Below, in pieces: positions 1-8,169 of a stretch of DNA of 64,000 bases. The DNA is taken from the NCBI GenBank assembly GCA_035636095.1, contig DASPZU010000066.1, forward strand, positions 1 to 64,000, in the 5' to 3' direction. Origin of the DNA: Gp7-AA10 sp035636095. GTDB lineage: Bacteria; Acidobacteriota; Thermoanaerobaculia; Gp7-AA8. Position 1 is the first letter of the stretch; each line of letters opens with the position of its first letter. The notes beneath the pieces are model-generated. The model made no database searches and was not told where the DNA came from. It worked only from the letters and a program-made list of their open reading frames with translations. A program made the position numbers and the translations under genes.

Positions 1-2
1 AG

Positions 3-557
3 TCGGCGGCAATCACGCCGGAAGGAATCGCGCTTCGCGATTCACTGCCTGTTGTCGAGGTCGGGTCCGTTCAATCGTGCAGCACGGCGGTCGCGCGGGT
101 CAGCGCGATCGACTCGCTCCACTGGATTTCCTCGGGCGCGACCAGCTTCTTTCGCGGCTTGAATGACACGCCGAAGATCCTTGCGCTCGGTGTGGCCGCG
201 GCTCTCACGCTCGGCGTCGGCCAGCTGCCGCTGTACGCACTGGTCGCGCTGGCGATGGGTGTCGGCAGCATCGTCGCCGGATTTCGTGTCACGCGGACGC
301 TGGCGGAAAAGGTGACGCGAATCTCGCCCTCCAATGGATTCGCGGCCAATCTCGTCACCTCCATTCTCGTCGGCGCGGCGTCGCGATTCGCGCTGCCGGT
401 CTCGACGACCCATGTGTCCTCCGGCGCAATCATCGGAGTCGGCATTTCACGCCGCGAGGTGCAGTGGAAAATCGTGGGGGAGATGGTGCTTGCCTGGCTG
501 GTCACGTTGCCGGCATCGGCAATTCTGGCAGCGGGCGCGCTGTGGGCGCTCGGCTGA
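3..557 (+). CDS. PiT-family inorganic phosphate permease, C-terminal part
   Basis: Only the last 184 codons are in the window; the gene begins before base 1 and the frame is open from base 3. The stretch SSGATSFFRGLNDTPKI is the PiT signature (GATSFxRGxNDTPKI) that starts the second half of these inner-membrane Pi symporters. Hydrophobic segments follow, with the second conserved motif around STTHVSSGAIIGVG (about bases 400-440). It would import phosphate using an ion gradient. It ends 41 bases before the next gene on the same strand. The family assignment is secure; which cation is used cannot be told. Confidence 0.93.
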   Translation, partial: SAAITPEGIALRDSLPVVEVGSVQSCSTAVARVSAIDSLHWISSGATSFFRGLNDTPKILALGVAAALTLGVGQLPLYALVALAMGVGSIVAGFRVTRTLAEKVTRISPSNGFAANLVTSILVGAASRFALPVSTTHVSSGAIIGVGISRREVQWKIVGEMVLAWLVTLPASAILAAGALWALG

Positions 558-598
558 CACGCAATCAACCGCCACTCCCGTTCGTTGTTCGTGATGGG

Positions 599-1117
599 AT
601 GAGGTCCTTCAACCCGGCCAACCGACAGCATGACGTAGCCGATCGCGTCGACGCGCTGCTCGAGCGCGGCTACCGCTACGCATTCTCGCTTGCTCACGAT
701 GCCATCGAAGCGGAGGATCTGCTTCAGGACGCGTGTGTGGCGATACTGGCATCGGGCGGATCGTGGGAGCCGGCTTATGTCTTTACGACGATTCGGAACC
801 GATTCATCGATCGCTATCGGCGGAATCGCAAGATCCTTTTTCTCTCGCTCGATCACGAGGGGGAGGGGGGCGAAGGCGAACACGGGGATCTGAATTGGGA
901 TGCGCCCGACGTTCTGCAAAACGGGCAACTCGGTCGCGCGATCGGTTCGCTGAGAGCGGAAGAACGCGAAGCGCTGTTTCTGGCCGTGGTGGAGGGATAC
1001 ACCGCCGAGGAGATCGCAGTGCTGACATCGCGGCCGCGCGGGACGATCCTCAGCCTGTTGTACAGGACGAAGGCGAAGCTTCGCGATCTTCTTCATCAAC
1101 AAAAGGTGCTGCCATGA
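599..1117 (+). CDS. ECF-type RNA polymerase sigma factor
   Basis: A 172-residue sigma-70 family protein of extracytoplasmic-function size. Region 2 is visible as AIEAEDLLQDACVAIL and the FTTIRNRFIDRYRR segment that recognises the -10 element. Region 4 ends with LRAEEREALFLAVVEGYTAE and a helix-turn-helix (EEIAVLTSRPRGTILSLLYR). The ATG at 599 was chosen because region 2 needs only a short leader; the frame is open further upstream but lies within the end of the phosphate permease gene. The stop overlaps the start of the next gene (ATGA), as is usual for a sigma factor and its anti-sigma factor. Confidence 0.88.
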   Translation: MRSFNPANRQHDVADRVDALLERGYRYAFSLAHDAIEAEDLLQDACVAILASGGSWEPAYVFTTIRNRFIDRYRRNRKILFLSLDHEGEGGEGEHGDLNWDAPDVLQNGQLGRAIGSLRAEEREALFLAVVEGYTAEEIAVLTSRPRGTILSLLYRTKAKLRDLLHQQKVLP

Positions 1118-1695
1118 ACACGAAAAAGATTGACGATCAGATCCGCGACTACTACACGTCGCAGGGTCCATCACCACACACCGTCGCGCGTCTGAAACAG
1201 ATGATGCGCAGCGGAGCGCCGCAGCGATCGCGCCGCCGAGTTTGGATCGCATCGGCAGCGGTATTGGTCATTGCCCTGGCGACACTGATCTGGACGGCTT
1301 CACGTGGCGTCGAATCTCCGCAGCAGGTCGCGGCCGTCGTTGCGCATCAGGCGGCGCTAGGGCACAACGAAAAGCAGGAGCTGGAGTTTCGTGTTGGCAA
1401 TTGTGCCGAGCTGCAGAGACAGATGAAGAGCCTCGACTTCACGCTTGTCGAGCCGGGCATGATGAAAGAAATGAACATGCGCATCGTCGGTGCTCGCTAC
1501 GCGACTCTCGCAGGCGAGATGGCGGCTCAGATTCTGTACGTTGATCCGCACGGAGTGCCGTGCACGCTGTACGAAGCACGATCGGCGGACCAACTGGCAC
1601 GCGTCGCGACGGGCGACCACCTGATCGATGGTCTCCGCGTGTCGGTGTGGAAAGAGAAGGGCCTGGTCATGGTGCTGGCGCGGCCGACGGCATAA
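1114..1695 (+). CDS. Putative anti-sigma factor (single-pass membrane protein)
   Basis: A 193-residue protein overlapping the sigma factor by four bases. An N-terminal cytoplasmic part of about 45 residues rich in charge is followed by one membrane segment (WIASAAVLVIALATLIWTA, about residues 47-65) and a C-terminal domain predicted to lie outside the membrane. That topology, and its place directly after an ECF sigma gene, point to an anti-sigma factor. No HxxxCxxC zinc motif is present, so it would be a non-ZAS type. I do not recognise the outer domain. A repeat element begins two bases after its stop codon. Confidence 0.62.
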   Translation: MNTKKIDDQIRDYYTSQGPSPHTVARLKQMMRSGAPQRSRRRVWIASAAVLVIALATLIWTASRGVESPQQVAAVVAHQAALGHNEKQELEFRVGNCAELQRQMKSLDFTLVEPGMMKEMNMRIVGARYATLAGEMAAQILYVDPHGVPCTLYEARSADQLARVATGDHLIDGLRVSVWKEKGLVMVLARPTA

Positions 1696-1696
1696 T

Positions 1697-1915
1697 TGGG
1701 GTCAGGTCTTTGATTCTCGCTCCACTCTTCAAAGCGTAGAGACTGAAGTGTCAAAGAAGGTCATTCAATCACTTCTTAGTGGGCGGCAGCTTTGCGTCGT
1801 CCGACAACGATCGTTTTTCGCCGGAACGCGAAAAACACGGCCCCTGCCCCGCGTCGACGCGCGTACGTCGATCTTCTACCTGTAGAACCGAGCGAGAATC
1901 AAAGATCTGACCCCA
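1697..1915. repeat. MITE-like element, copy 1 (219 bp, 25-bp terminal inverted repeats)
   Basis: The left end (1697-1721) begins TGGGGTCAGGTCTTTGATTC and the right end (1891-1915) is its reverse complement with one mismatch. The inside has a perfect 9-bp hairpin, GTTTTTCGC / GCGAAAAAC, at 1813-1836 and a small hairpin TTCTACctGTAGAA near 1873. No reading frame in it resembles a protein. A near-identical copy lies at 44419-44636, and a third copy with the same ends but a different inside is at 59123-59323. It sits immediately after the stop of the sigma/anti-sigma pair and faces the 3' end of the minus-strand operon, so it could act as a two-way terminator. Ends of this kind are reminiscent of elements moved by REP-associated Y1 transposases; that link is inference. 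Confidence 0.85.
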
Positions 1916-1999
1916 TTACTGGATCCTCGCGGCGCAGTCGCGCAGGAGGCGAGAAGGACCAAAGTCAGGATCGGGGCAACTCGAATCGATCGCATCCGA

Positions 2000-2500
2000 C
2001 TAGGATTTTCGCAGCGGCGCGGTCTCGCGCGTCGGTCCATACAACGAAGTGGGATTTCCGCCGGATTGTCGCGACATCATGGCAAGCTGCCCGCGATGAT
2101 GGATTCCGTGCAGAAGCATGGAGTCCCAAAGCACGTCGCGGATGGCGATCGGCTTGCCATTGAAGGAAGTGATGGTTCGATCGAGGTCGTCCGGCTGTAC
2201 CTTTTGCACGCGCGCAACTGCGTCGCGATGGATGCGCTCAAAACCCGGCGCCAGCTCCTCGATCTTGCGCGGTCGCTCCAGTCCGGGCGGCCGCTCGTCC
2301 CTGGAGAATTCCCCGCGTTCGATGGCGAGGCTTCCGTATGCCTCCGGTTCGGCGAGATGCCACGCCAGCTCACCGAGGGACCGCGCTTCGGGATCGGGGC
2401 GAAAGTCGTATCCGTCACGCGGCAATGATTCGAGCAATTTCATCGTCTTCGCTGACTCGCGCTCCCACGTCCCGATGAACTGTTCCAGCTCGTTTCTCAT
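2000..2500 (-). CDS. DinB-family protein
   Basis: A 166-residue four-helix-bundle protein. The conserved metal-site histidines of the DinB superfamily are present: one in SLGELAWHLAE and two in LLHGIHHRGQL. Family members are metal-dependent hydrolases or thiol transferases, mostly of unknown substrate. It is the last gene of a six-gene operon; its start overlaps the stop of the outer-membrane factor gene (ATGA). The C-terminus has the typical SLYGPTRE ending. Family assignment is firm, function is not known. Confidence 0.85.
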   Translation of the reverse strand: MRNELEQFIGTWERESAKTMKLLESLPRDGYDFRPDPEARSLGELAWHLAEPEAYGSLAIERGEFSRDERPPGLERPRKIEELAPGFERIHRDAVARVQKVQPDDLDRTITSFNGKPIAIRDVLWDSMLLHGIHHRGQLAMMSRQSGGNPTSLYGPTRETAPLRKS

Positions 2501-3795
2501 TGAATCGCTGCTCCTCCCACTGCCTTGTACACCGAAATCGCGGAGACACCGACGCGCGTCTCCGCCGAAGCGAGACGATCCTCGCCGTCGCGCAGCGTAC
2601 GTTGCGCATCGAGCACCGCCAGGAAATTATCGAGACCGGCGCGATAGCGCGAGTCCGCGAGGTCGACCGCCCGAGTTTCCGCTGCCACCGCTGCCGCCAG
2701 TCGGTCCCGCTCGCGCTGATCGCGGCCGTAGCCGGCGAACGCATTCTCGACTTCTTCCATCGCCCGAAGAACGGTCTGATGGAAGGCTGCATCGGCCTGA
2801 TCGCGGCGCGCACTCGTGGCATCGATCTGCGCATGCACGCGCCCTCCGGTGAGCAGCGGCCAGCGCAGCGCAGGACCGAACGACCAGTAGTTGCTGATCG
2901 AATGCACAAGATTGGAAGTGTTGTCGCTTCGACGGCCGAAACCACCAAACAAGGCGACGCGCGGATAGAGGTCGGCACGGGCGACGCCGATTCGCGCGGT
3001 CGCCGCGGCGAGCTCGCGCTCGGCGCGTTGGATGTCCGGCCGGTGTTCAATGATTTCGAGCGGAACGCCCTCTGACAACTGCGCCGATACCGCTGGAATC
3101 GGCGCGTGAGCCGTCAGGCGCTCGACGAGCTCTTCCGGCTGACGACCGGTGAGCACGGCCAGACGATGCATGGTGGCAGCCGCGGCGAATTCGAGAGATG
3201 GCCGGGCCGCCAGCGTGTCTTCGAGCAGCGCCTCGCTGCGTGCGACATCGAGGTCATTCGTCAAGCCGGCCTGCTGACGCGCACGCACCACTGAGAGAGT
3301 CTCGCGAATCGTTTCGATCCGCGCATCGAGAACGTCGAGTCGCTTCTGCGCTCCTCGCAGTTCCACGTAATTCCGCGCAACCTCGGCGATCAACGTGATC
3401 TCGACGTCGCGACGCTGCTCGTCGGTCGCCTGCACTTGTGCCACCGCAGCGGCGACATCGTGCCGGGTGCCGCCGAAGAGATCGATCTCCCAACTGGCAT
3501 CGAAGCCGGCGTCATACAGTTCCTGACGACGATCGCCGAACCCGGGAGCAGCGATGCTTCGCTCGAATTCGACGGCGCTGGCGGCACCCGCGACCTGCGG
3601 TTTGCTGCGCGCAGCCGTGATCCCGCGCAGCGCGCGCTCCTCGCGGACGCGCGCTGCCGCGATGCGTAAATCGAAATTGGCGCCTACCGCGTCGAGGACC
3701 AGCGCATCCAGAACTGGATCTCGGACCGGTAACCGGGAACCGGCAACCGGCAACGCCAGCGCGATGATCACAAACGCGAAAGCGGCTCTTTTCAT
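2497..3795 (-). CDS. Outer-membrane efflux factor (TolC/NodT family)
   Basis: A 432-residue outer-membrane channel protein. An N-terminal signal peptide ends near PVAGS; there is no lipobox cysteine, so unlike many NodT proteins it is probably not lipidated. Two duplicated coiled-coil halves are seen, with family hallmarks such as SWEIDLFGG (about residues 100-110), the EVARNYVELRGAQ helix, LTGRQPEEL, and IEHRPDIQRAERELAAA. It overlaps the genes on both sides by four bases and would complete a three-part ABC exporter with the HlyD adaptor and ABC subunits upstream. Confidence 0.9.
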   Translation of the reverse strand: MKRAAFAFVIIALALPVAGSRLPVRDPVLDALVLDAVGANFDLRIAAARVREERALRGITAARSKPQVAGAASAVEFERSIAAPGFGDRRQELYDAGFDASWEIDLFGGTRHDVAAAVAQVQATDEQRRDVEITLIAEVARNYVELRGAQKRLDVLDARIETIRETLSVVRARQQAGLTNDLDVARSEALLEDTLAARPSLEFAAAATMHRLAVLTGRQPEELVERLTAHAPIPAVSAQLSEGVPLEIIEHRPDIQRAERELAAATARIGVARADLYPRVALFGGFGRRSDNTSNLVHSISNYWSFGPALRWPLLTGGRVHAQIDATSARRDQADAAFHQTVLRAMEEVENAFAGYGRDQRERDRLAAAVAAETRAVDLADSRYRAGLDNFLAVLDAQRTLRDGEDRLASAETRVGVSAISVYKAVGGAAIQ

Positions 3796-4727
3796 GAGTG
3801 ACCCTCGATGAAGACGTCCATCTGCTGCCCGACGAAGAATCGCGGATCGGCGCGCTCGAGCTCGTAAAGAACCTGGAGGACTCGCGTGTCGACGCGCTCG
3901 GAGCTGTCTCCGGTCAACGCGCGTTTGGGCACGACCAGCGGCTCGATTCGGACGAATCGCAGAGGCGAGCGGATCGACGCGTCGCCACGCAAGGCGGCCG
4001 CTGCCGGCGCTTGCGGATTGACGCGAGCGGCTTCGTGTTCATCGACGTCGACGCGCACGTACAGCGGCTTGATGCTGCCGAGGATGATCAGAGGCTCGGC
4101 GAGCGCGCCGGCGGCCGCAAACTCGCCCGCTCGCACGTTGACCTTGAGAATGGTCCCCGCGATCGGAGCGCGAACGGTGCTGCGCTCGATCTCGACCTGC
4201 ACGCGATCGCGCTCCGCTTCGGCTGCCTTGACCGCCGCGCGTGCCTGGGCAAGGCGAGCCTCGGCCGTTGCCACGGCATAGCGCCGTCGCTGGACATCGT
4301 CTTCGCTGACCGCGCGCTTATCGCGAACGGCGAGCACGAGCGCGAGCTGTTCCTTCAAGTCACCGAGGGTCGCCTCGGCGACCCCCACGCCGGTGCCCGC
4401 AACGTCGAGCGAAGCATTCGCATCCGCCAGTGAAGCGCGCAGGTGGCGCGTGTCGAGTCGAAACAGGGGAGCCTTCGCTGAGACGTCCTGCCCCGCGCGC
4501 ACTAGCACTTCGTCGACGATGCCGGAGAGATGCGAGCCGATGCGGATGTTCTCGCTCGACGATTCAATCAGGCCGACCGCCGCGACGGTATGCTGAAATT
4601 CCGAGGCCGGAGGCGGCGCGGGCGGGTTCGTCGCTTTTCGTCTCGGTTGCATGGCCGCGACGGCAACGGCGGCGACGATTGCAACGATCGCCGCGAGAAA
4701 GGGTAAAGACTTGATGGGCTTCTTCAT
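3792..4727 (-). CDS. HlyD-family periplasmic adaptor of an ABC exporter
   Basis: A 311-residue membrane-fusion protein: an N-terminal anchor (residues about 8-26, PFLAAIVAIVAAVAVAAM), a split lipoyl-like half (GSHLSGIVDEVLVRAGQDV), a long coiled coil (about 90-180), and the second lipoyl half (STVRAPIAGTILKVNVRAGE). The RAPIAGTI motif is the family hallmark. The arrangement adaptor + FtsX-like permease + LolD-like ATPase resembles DevBCA or MacAB exporters. Overlaps of four bases on both sides show translational coupling. The substrate cannot be read from sequence. Confidence 0.88.
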   Translation of the reverse strand: MKKPIKSLPFLAAIVAIVAAVAVAAMQPRRKATNPPAPPPASEFQHTVAAVGLIESSSENIRIGSHLSGIVDEVLVRAGQDVSAKAPLFRLDTRHLRASLADANASLDVAGTGVGVAEATLGDLKEQLALVLAVRDKRAVSEDDVQRRRYAVATAEARLAQARAAVKAAEAERDRVQVEIERSTVRAPIAGTILKVNVRAGEFAAAGALAEPLIILGSIKPLYVRVDVDEHEAARVNPQAPAAAALRGDASIRSPLRFVRIEPLVVPKRALTGDSSERVDTRVLQVLYELERADPRFFVGQQMDVFIEGHS

Positions 4728-5431
4728 GAGACCTCCGCGACGGCCGGGCGTTCCTCGATTTGAGTAATGCGGCCGTCATCCATGTAAGCAATGCGATCCC
4801 CGAATCCGAGGACTCGCGTGTCGTGCGTGACCACCACCACCGCGCGCTCGGGGCTGAGCGCGTGTTTCGCCAGCAGCTCCATCACCGCGTCGCCGGTTTT
4901 GTGATCGAGCGCCGCGGTGGGCTCGTCGCAGATCACGAGTTTGGGCTCGTGCACCAGCGCTCGCGCCAGCGCCACGCGCTGCTGCTGCCCGCCCGAGAGC
5001 TCCGACGGTATGGCCATCATTCGCGATGCCAGGCCGACCGTCTCGAGCAGTGCCGCGGCCCGCTCTTCGGCGCGCCTGCGGGGAACGCCATTCGCGATGA
5101 GCGGGACCGCGACGTTCTCGACCGCCGTCAGCGCGGGAAGGAGGTTGTACTGCTGGAATAGAAACCCGATGTTCTGACGGCGAAAGCTCAGACGCTCCGC
5201 ATTCGAGAGTTTGCCCATGTCGGAATCGAGGACATGCAGCGAACCCTCATCGTGATCGAGCAGACCCGCGACCACGGACAACAGAGTGGTCTTGCCCGAG
5301 CCACTAGGGCCGACCACGAACGTCAGCTCACCGAAGCGAGCCTCGAAGTCGGTCTCTCGAAGCGCTTCGACTCGCGTCTCTCCGCTTCCAAAATATTTCT
5401 TGATTCCCCGAGTTTCGACAGCATTCATCAT
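4724..5431 (-). CDS. ABC transporter ATP-binding protein (LolD/MacB/DevA type)
   Basis: A 235-residue ATPase with all motifs: Walker A GPSGSGKTTLL, Q-loop FLFQQYNLLPALTA, signature LSGGQQQRVALARAL, Walker B LVICDEPTAALD and the switch histidine in VVVVTHDTRV. The length and the LLPALTAVENV sequence match ATPases that pair with FtsX-like permeases. It lies nine bases downstream of the permease gene and overlaps the adaptor gene. Confidence 0.93.
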   Translation of the reverse strand: MMNAVETRGIKKYFGSGETRVEALRETDFEARFGELTFVVGPSGSGKTTLLSVVAGLLDHDEGSLHVLDSDMGKLSNAERLSFRRQNIGFLFQQYNLLPALTAVENVAVPLIANGVPRRRAEERAAALLETVGLASRMMAIPSELSGGQQQRVALARALVHEPKLVICDEPTAALDHKTGDAVMELLAKHALSPERAVVVVTHDTRVLGFGDRIAYMDDGRITQIEERPAVAEVS

Positions 5432-5440
5432 TGCAACTCC

Positions 5441-6580
5441 TTACGAACGGAACACGGTCGCCGCTTCCAGCCGCAGCACGCGGCGGATGCTGAGCCAGCT
5501 CGCGATCAACACCACGAAGACGATGCAGGCCGCCGCGATGGCCACGCTCTGCCACAGCAAGATCAGACCGCGGGTCGCGATCTTTTGCAGGAAGATCTCC
5601 ACAAACACGACTTCCATGCCGGTGCCGATCGCGAATCCGATCGCGCCCGCGTTCAGCGCCTGCAGCAGAATCATCCCCACCAGAGTGCGATCCGCGACCC
5701 CGATGGCCTTCAACGTGCCGAACTGCCGCAGATTGTCGATGGTGAAGAGATAGAAAGTCTGACCGGCCACGACCGTCCCCACCACCAGCGCGATGAAGAT
5801 CGTGATCCCGAAGTTGACCGGGATGCCGGTGTTCTTGAGGTAGTAGCGGATGCAGTCCCATCGGAATTGATCGGTGGTCCGCGCGCGAAGGCCGGTCGCC
5901 TTTTCGATGCGGCTGCAAAGTTGTTCCGGCGTGAGGCCGGCAGTCGGTTTCGCGAGGACGTAGGAGAGCTGCTTGCGTTCCTGTCCCTGAAACTGCACCG
6001 CCTCGCTGTAGCGGGCGTGCATCACCGGGAAACTGAGGAAAGGCGCCGAGGGGTCGGAGATGCCGACGATCGTGACGCGGTGGTCATTCAACTCGATCGG
6101 GCGACCGAGGCGCTCCGGTTCGCCAGGATAGAGAAGCCGATAGCCGGCGCGGTCGACGATCACGCTGTTGGGGTGCTGGAGATCCTGCCAGCGGCCAAGG
6201 AGCATCTTGCGCGGTGCGCCGATGAGCGTGTCGTCGTCGATGCCGATCATGAAGCAGACCGCGTACTTTCCGCTCTCCGTCTTGGCCACCGGGCTGCCTT
6301 TGAACAGGCGCACCGCCCAGCCCACGCCGTCCACGCCGCGGACGCGCAGGAGATCGGTGTCCTTGAGCGGCTTTGTCTGTTCGAAATACTCCGTCTTCGG
6401 ATCCATCACCCAAACCGAAGCGTCGGTGATGTCGGCAATCTGACTTCCCGTGCGCCGCAGAATGCCGGCGAAGATCGAAGTCTGGTTCTGCAGCAGGAAG
6501 GTGCAGAAGGCGATGGCGAAGATGAGGCCGAGGTATTTGGAACGATCGGCGGTCAGCATGCGCAATGCGATGAATCTCAT
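5441..6580 (-). CDS. ABC exporter permease (FtsX-like, DevC type)
   Basis: A 379-residue permease with one N-terminal membrane helix (about 17-35), a large periplasmic domain (about 40-265) and three C-terminal helices (starting at GITIFIALVVGTVVAGQTFY), the layout of DevC-like MacB-type exporters. The conserved segment TIDNLRQFGTLKAIGVADR before the third helix is the FtsX cytoplasmic loop. Its ATG overlaps the stop of the upstream SDR gene. It would work as a dimer with the ATPase encoded next. Confidence 0.9.
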   Translation of the reverse strand: MRFIALRMLTADRSKYLGLIFAIAFCTFLLQNQTSIFAGILRRTGSQIADITDASVWVMDPKTEYFEQTKPLKDTDLLRVRGVDGVGWAVRLFKGSPVAKTESGKYAVCFMIGIDDDTLIGAPRKMLLGRWQDLQHPNSVIVDRAGYRLLYPGEPERLGRPIELNDHRVTIVGISDPSAPFLSFPVMHARYSEAVQFQGQERKQLSYVLAKPTAGLTPEQLCSRIEKATGLRARTTDQFRWDCIRYYLKNTGIPVNFGITIFIALVVGTVVAGQTFYLFTIDNLRQFGTLKAIGVADRTLVGMILLQALNAGAIGFAIGTGMEVVFVEIFLQKIATRGLILLWQSVAIAAACIVFVVLIASWLSIRRVLRLEAATVFRS

Positions 6581-7464
6581 GACGCGACTCCAGGATCCGG
6601 CCCCTCATCCGCCCCTTCGCTTCGCTCAGGGGCACATTCTCCCCGCAAGCGGGGAGAAGGACTCGATGGTGAGGGGTCGAGTCCGAACTCCTTGCGAATT
6701 CCCTTGTCGAGAACAGTCGCCGGAGCGAACGAACGCAGGATGCGGAGGAGCTTGGCCCGGCCGCCGACCTGATATCGAAGCCGCGGCGACGCAACCGTCG
6801 CTGCCCTTGCCACAACGTCCGCGACAGTCAGCGGATCGGCGCCGTGCTCGATGTTGTGTCCGATGGCGGCGGCGGCGCGATCACGGTCCATGTTGTATGC
6901 AGAGACCGGATAGCCGTTTCGGTTGTGACGGCCGAGGTTCGTTCGCGTGAATCCGGGCTCGACCACGATGACGCGCACGCCAAAATTGCGGACTTCGTGA
7001 TCGAGCGATTCGGAGTAGCCCTCCACCGCATGTTTCGTGGCAGCGTAGGCGCTCATGAACGGCGCCGGCAGGAAGCCGAGGACGGAGCTGATGTTGATGA
7101 TGCGGCCGGAGCGCTGCGCGCGCATCGCGGGAAGGACGGCCTGGGTCATGCGCATCACGCCGAAGACATTCGTCTCGAACAGATCGCGCGCCTCTTCGTC
7201 GCTGGTCTCCTCGGCGGCGCTGATCAATGCTGATCCGGCGCTGTTGACCAGCACGTCGATGCGCCCGGCGCGTTCAAAAACCGAGGCAACACCTTCTTCG
7301 ACGGAATCGCGGTCGCGCACGTCGACGCGAACGAGCTCGAGATCCGATCGCGGAGCGAAGTCGCCCCTGACCGTTCCGAATGTGCGATAGCCGATCTGCG
7401 CCAGCTTCGCTGCCGTTGCCTGACCGATACCTGACGAAACTCCGGTGACCACTGCTACTTTCAT
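6577..7464 (-). CDS. Short-chain dehydrogenase/reductase with a repeat-derived tail
   Basis: A 295-residue classical SDR: cofactor motif TGVSSGIG (residues about 7-14), the NSAG motif, catalytic Ser in NISSVLGF and YAATK (Tyr/Lys). It is the first gene of the TetR-linked export operon. The last 30 or so residues (from about PSPSSPSPRLRG) are encoded by a palindromic repeat (bases about 6601-6677) and are unlike any SDR, so the insertion has replaced or extended the natural C-terminus. A perfect palindrome 53 bases upstream of the start is a likely operator. Confidence 0.9.
   Translation of the reverse strand: MKVAVVTGVSSGIGQATAAKLAQIGYRTFGTVRGDFAPRSDLELVRVDVRDRDSVEEGVASVFERAGRIDVLVNSAGSALISAAEETSDEEARDLFETNVFGVMRMTQAVLPAMRAQRSGRIINISSVLGFLPAPFMSAYAATKHAVEGYSESLDHEVRNFGVRVIVVEPGFTRTNLGRHNRNGYPVSAYNMDRDRAAAAIGHNIEHGADPLTVADVVARAATVASPRLRYQVGGRAKLLRILRSFAPATVLDKGIRKEFGLDPSPSSPSPRLRGECAPERSEGADEGPDPGVAS
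6601..6677. repeat. Palindromic REP-like repeat inside an SDR gene
   Basis: The core 6637-6658 is a perfect inverted repeat, TTCTCCCCGC-AA-GCGGGGAGAA, flanked by CCCCTCAT and GTGAGGGG, which also pair. The same family occurs at 11499-11690 and 14919-14969. Here it encodes the tail of the SDR and the four-base overlap with the permease gene lies just beyond it. Confidence 0.75.
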
Positions 7465-7516
7465 GACAACTCCTCGAAAGAACGACGATTGGTATCTTTC
7501 TGGTCACAGTGTCAAT

Positions 7517-7536
7517 GAGATGATAGTTATCATCTC
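7517..7536. promoter_or_regulatory. Candidate TetR operator upstream of the export operon
   Basis: GAGATGATAGTTATCATCTC is a perfect palindrome with 9-base arms and a 2-base centre. It lies between the TetR gene (ends 7551) and the SDR start (7464), where the operon promoter must be. A related but imperfect site stands before the TetR gene itself, at 8139-8160. Confidence 0.72.
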
Positions 7537-7550
7537 TTTCGGGAAAAAAA

Positions 7551-8135
7551 TTAGGCCCCCCTGGCGAATGCCTCGATGTAAATCTTGCGGGCCCCACTGA
7601 GGATCCGCCGGCGAAGGTCGTCGTCGGAAATGGCGCGCGCGACGGCGAGCGTGCCCGACATCCCCGAAAGGAGCACGCCTGCCTTGCGGCGCCGCTCATC
7701 CTCGGTGGCTCCGGTCATGAATCTGGCGACGGCGGCCGTCGCCTCCTGAATGGCGCGATCGAACGCCGCCCGCACCGCACGCGGCTCGCGGGCGATTTCC
7801 GAGGCCAGCGCAGCAACGGGGCAGCCCCCGGCGGCGTCGGCGCAATGCCTCTCGCTGAGATAGGTCTCGATGATGGCCTCGAGCTCATGGCCAGGGGGCG
7901 CGCCCGCGATCGCAGCAAGCATCCTGGCTCGCATATCCTCGAAGCCCTTCCTCAGCGCCGCTTCGAACAGGTCGTCTTTGCTCTTGAAGTGACGATAGAA
8001 GCCGCCATGGGTCATCTTCAGAGTCTTCATCAACTGACCGATGCCGACGCCTGCGCCCGCGCGCCGAAAACGGCGCGAGGCCGCCAGGACGATGCGCTCG
8101 CGGGTCTCCTCTTTGTGATCGGCAGGGTAGCGCAT
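7551..8135 (-). CDS. TetR/AcrR-family transcriptional repressor
   Basis: A 194-residue regulator. The N-terminal helix-turn-helix is seen in ETRERIVLAASRRFRRAG and MTHGGFYRHFKSKDDLFEAAL (residues about 10-60); the rest is the variable ligand domain, with a CPVAALASEIAR stretch typical of TetR_C subfamilies that regulate SDR or efflux genes. The ATG at 8135 gives the usual short leader before the HTH. Two related palindromes, one before this gene and one before the next operon, suggest that it represses both. Confidence 0.9.
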   Translation of the reverse strand: MRYPADHKEETRERIVLAASRRFRRAGAGVGIGQLMKTLKMTHGGFYRHFKSKDDLFEAALRKGFEDMRARMLAAIAGAPPGHELEAIIETYLSERHCADAAGGCPVAALASEIAREPRAVRAAFDRAIQEATAAVARFMTGATEDERRRKAGVLLSGMSGTLAVARAISDDDLRRRILSGARKIYIEAFARGA

Positions 8136-8138
8136 TCT

Positions 8139-8160
8139 TGAGATTATATATGTCATCTCA
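8139..8160. promoter_or_regulatory. Candidate TetR operator for autoregulation
   Basis: A 22-base imperfect palindrome with outer arms TGAGAT / ATCTCA and an AT-rich centre, directly before the TetR start codon (8135). The outer half-site matches the GAGAT...ATCTC arms of the site at 7517-7536. Confidence 0.6.
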
Positions 8161-8169
8161 TGTGCAATG

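Noticed and set aside
5234..6772. Plus-strand open frame of 512 codons
   Set aside because: Antisense to the ABC ATPase and permease, which have full family motifs; the frame is a by-product of GC-rich codon use.
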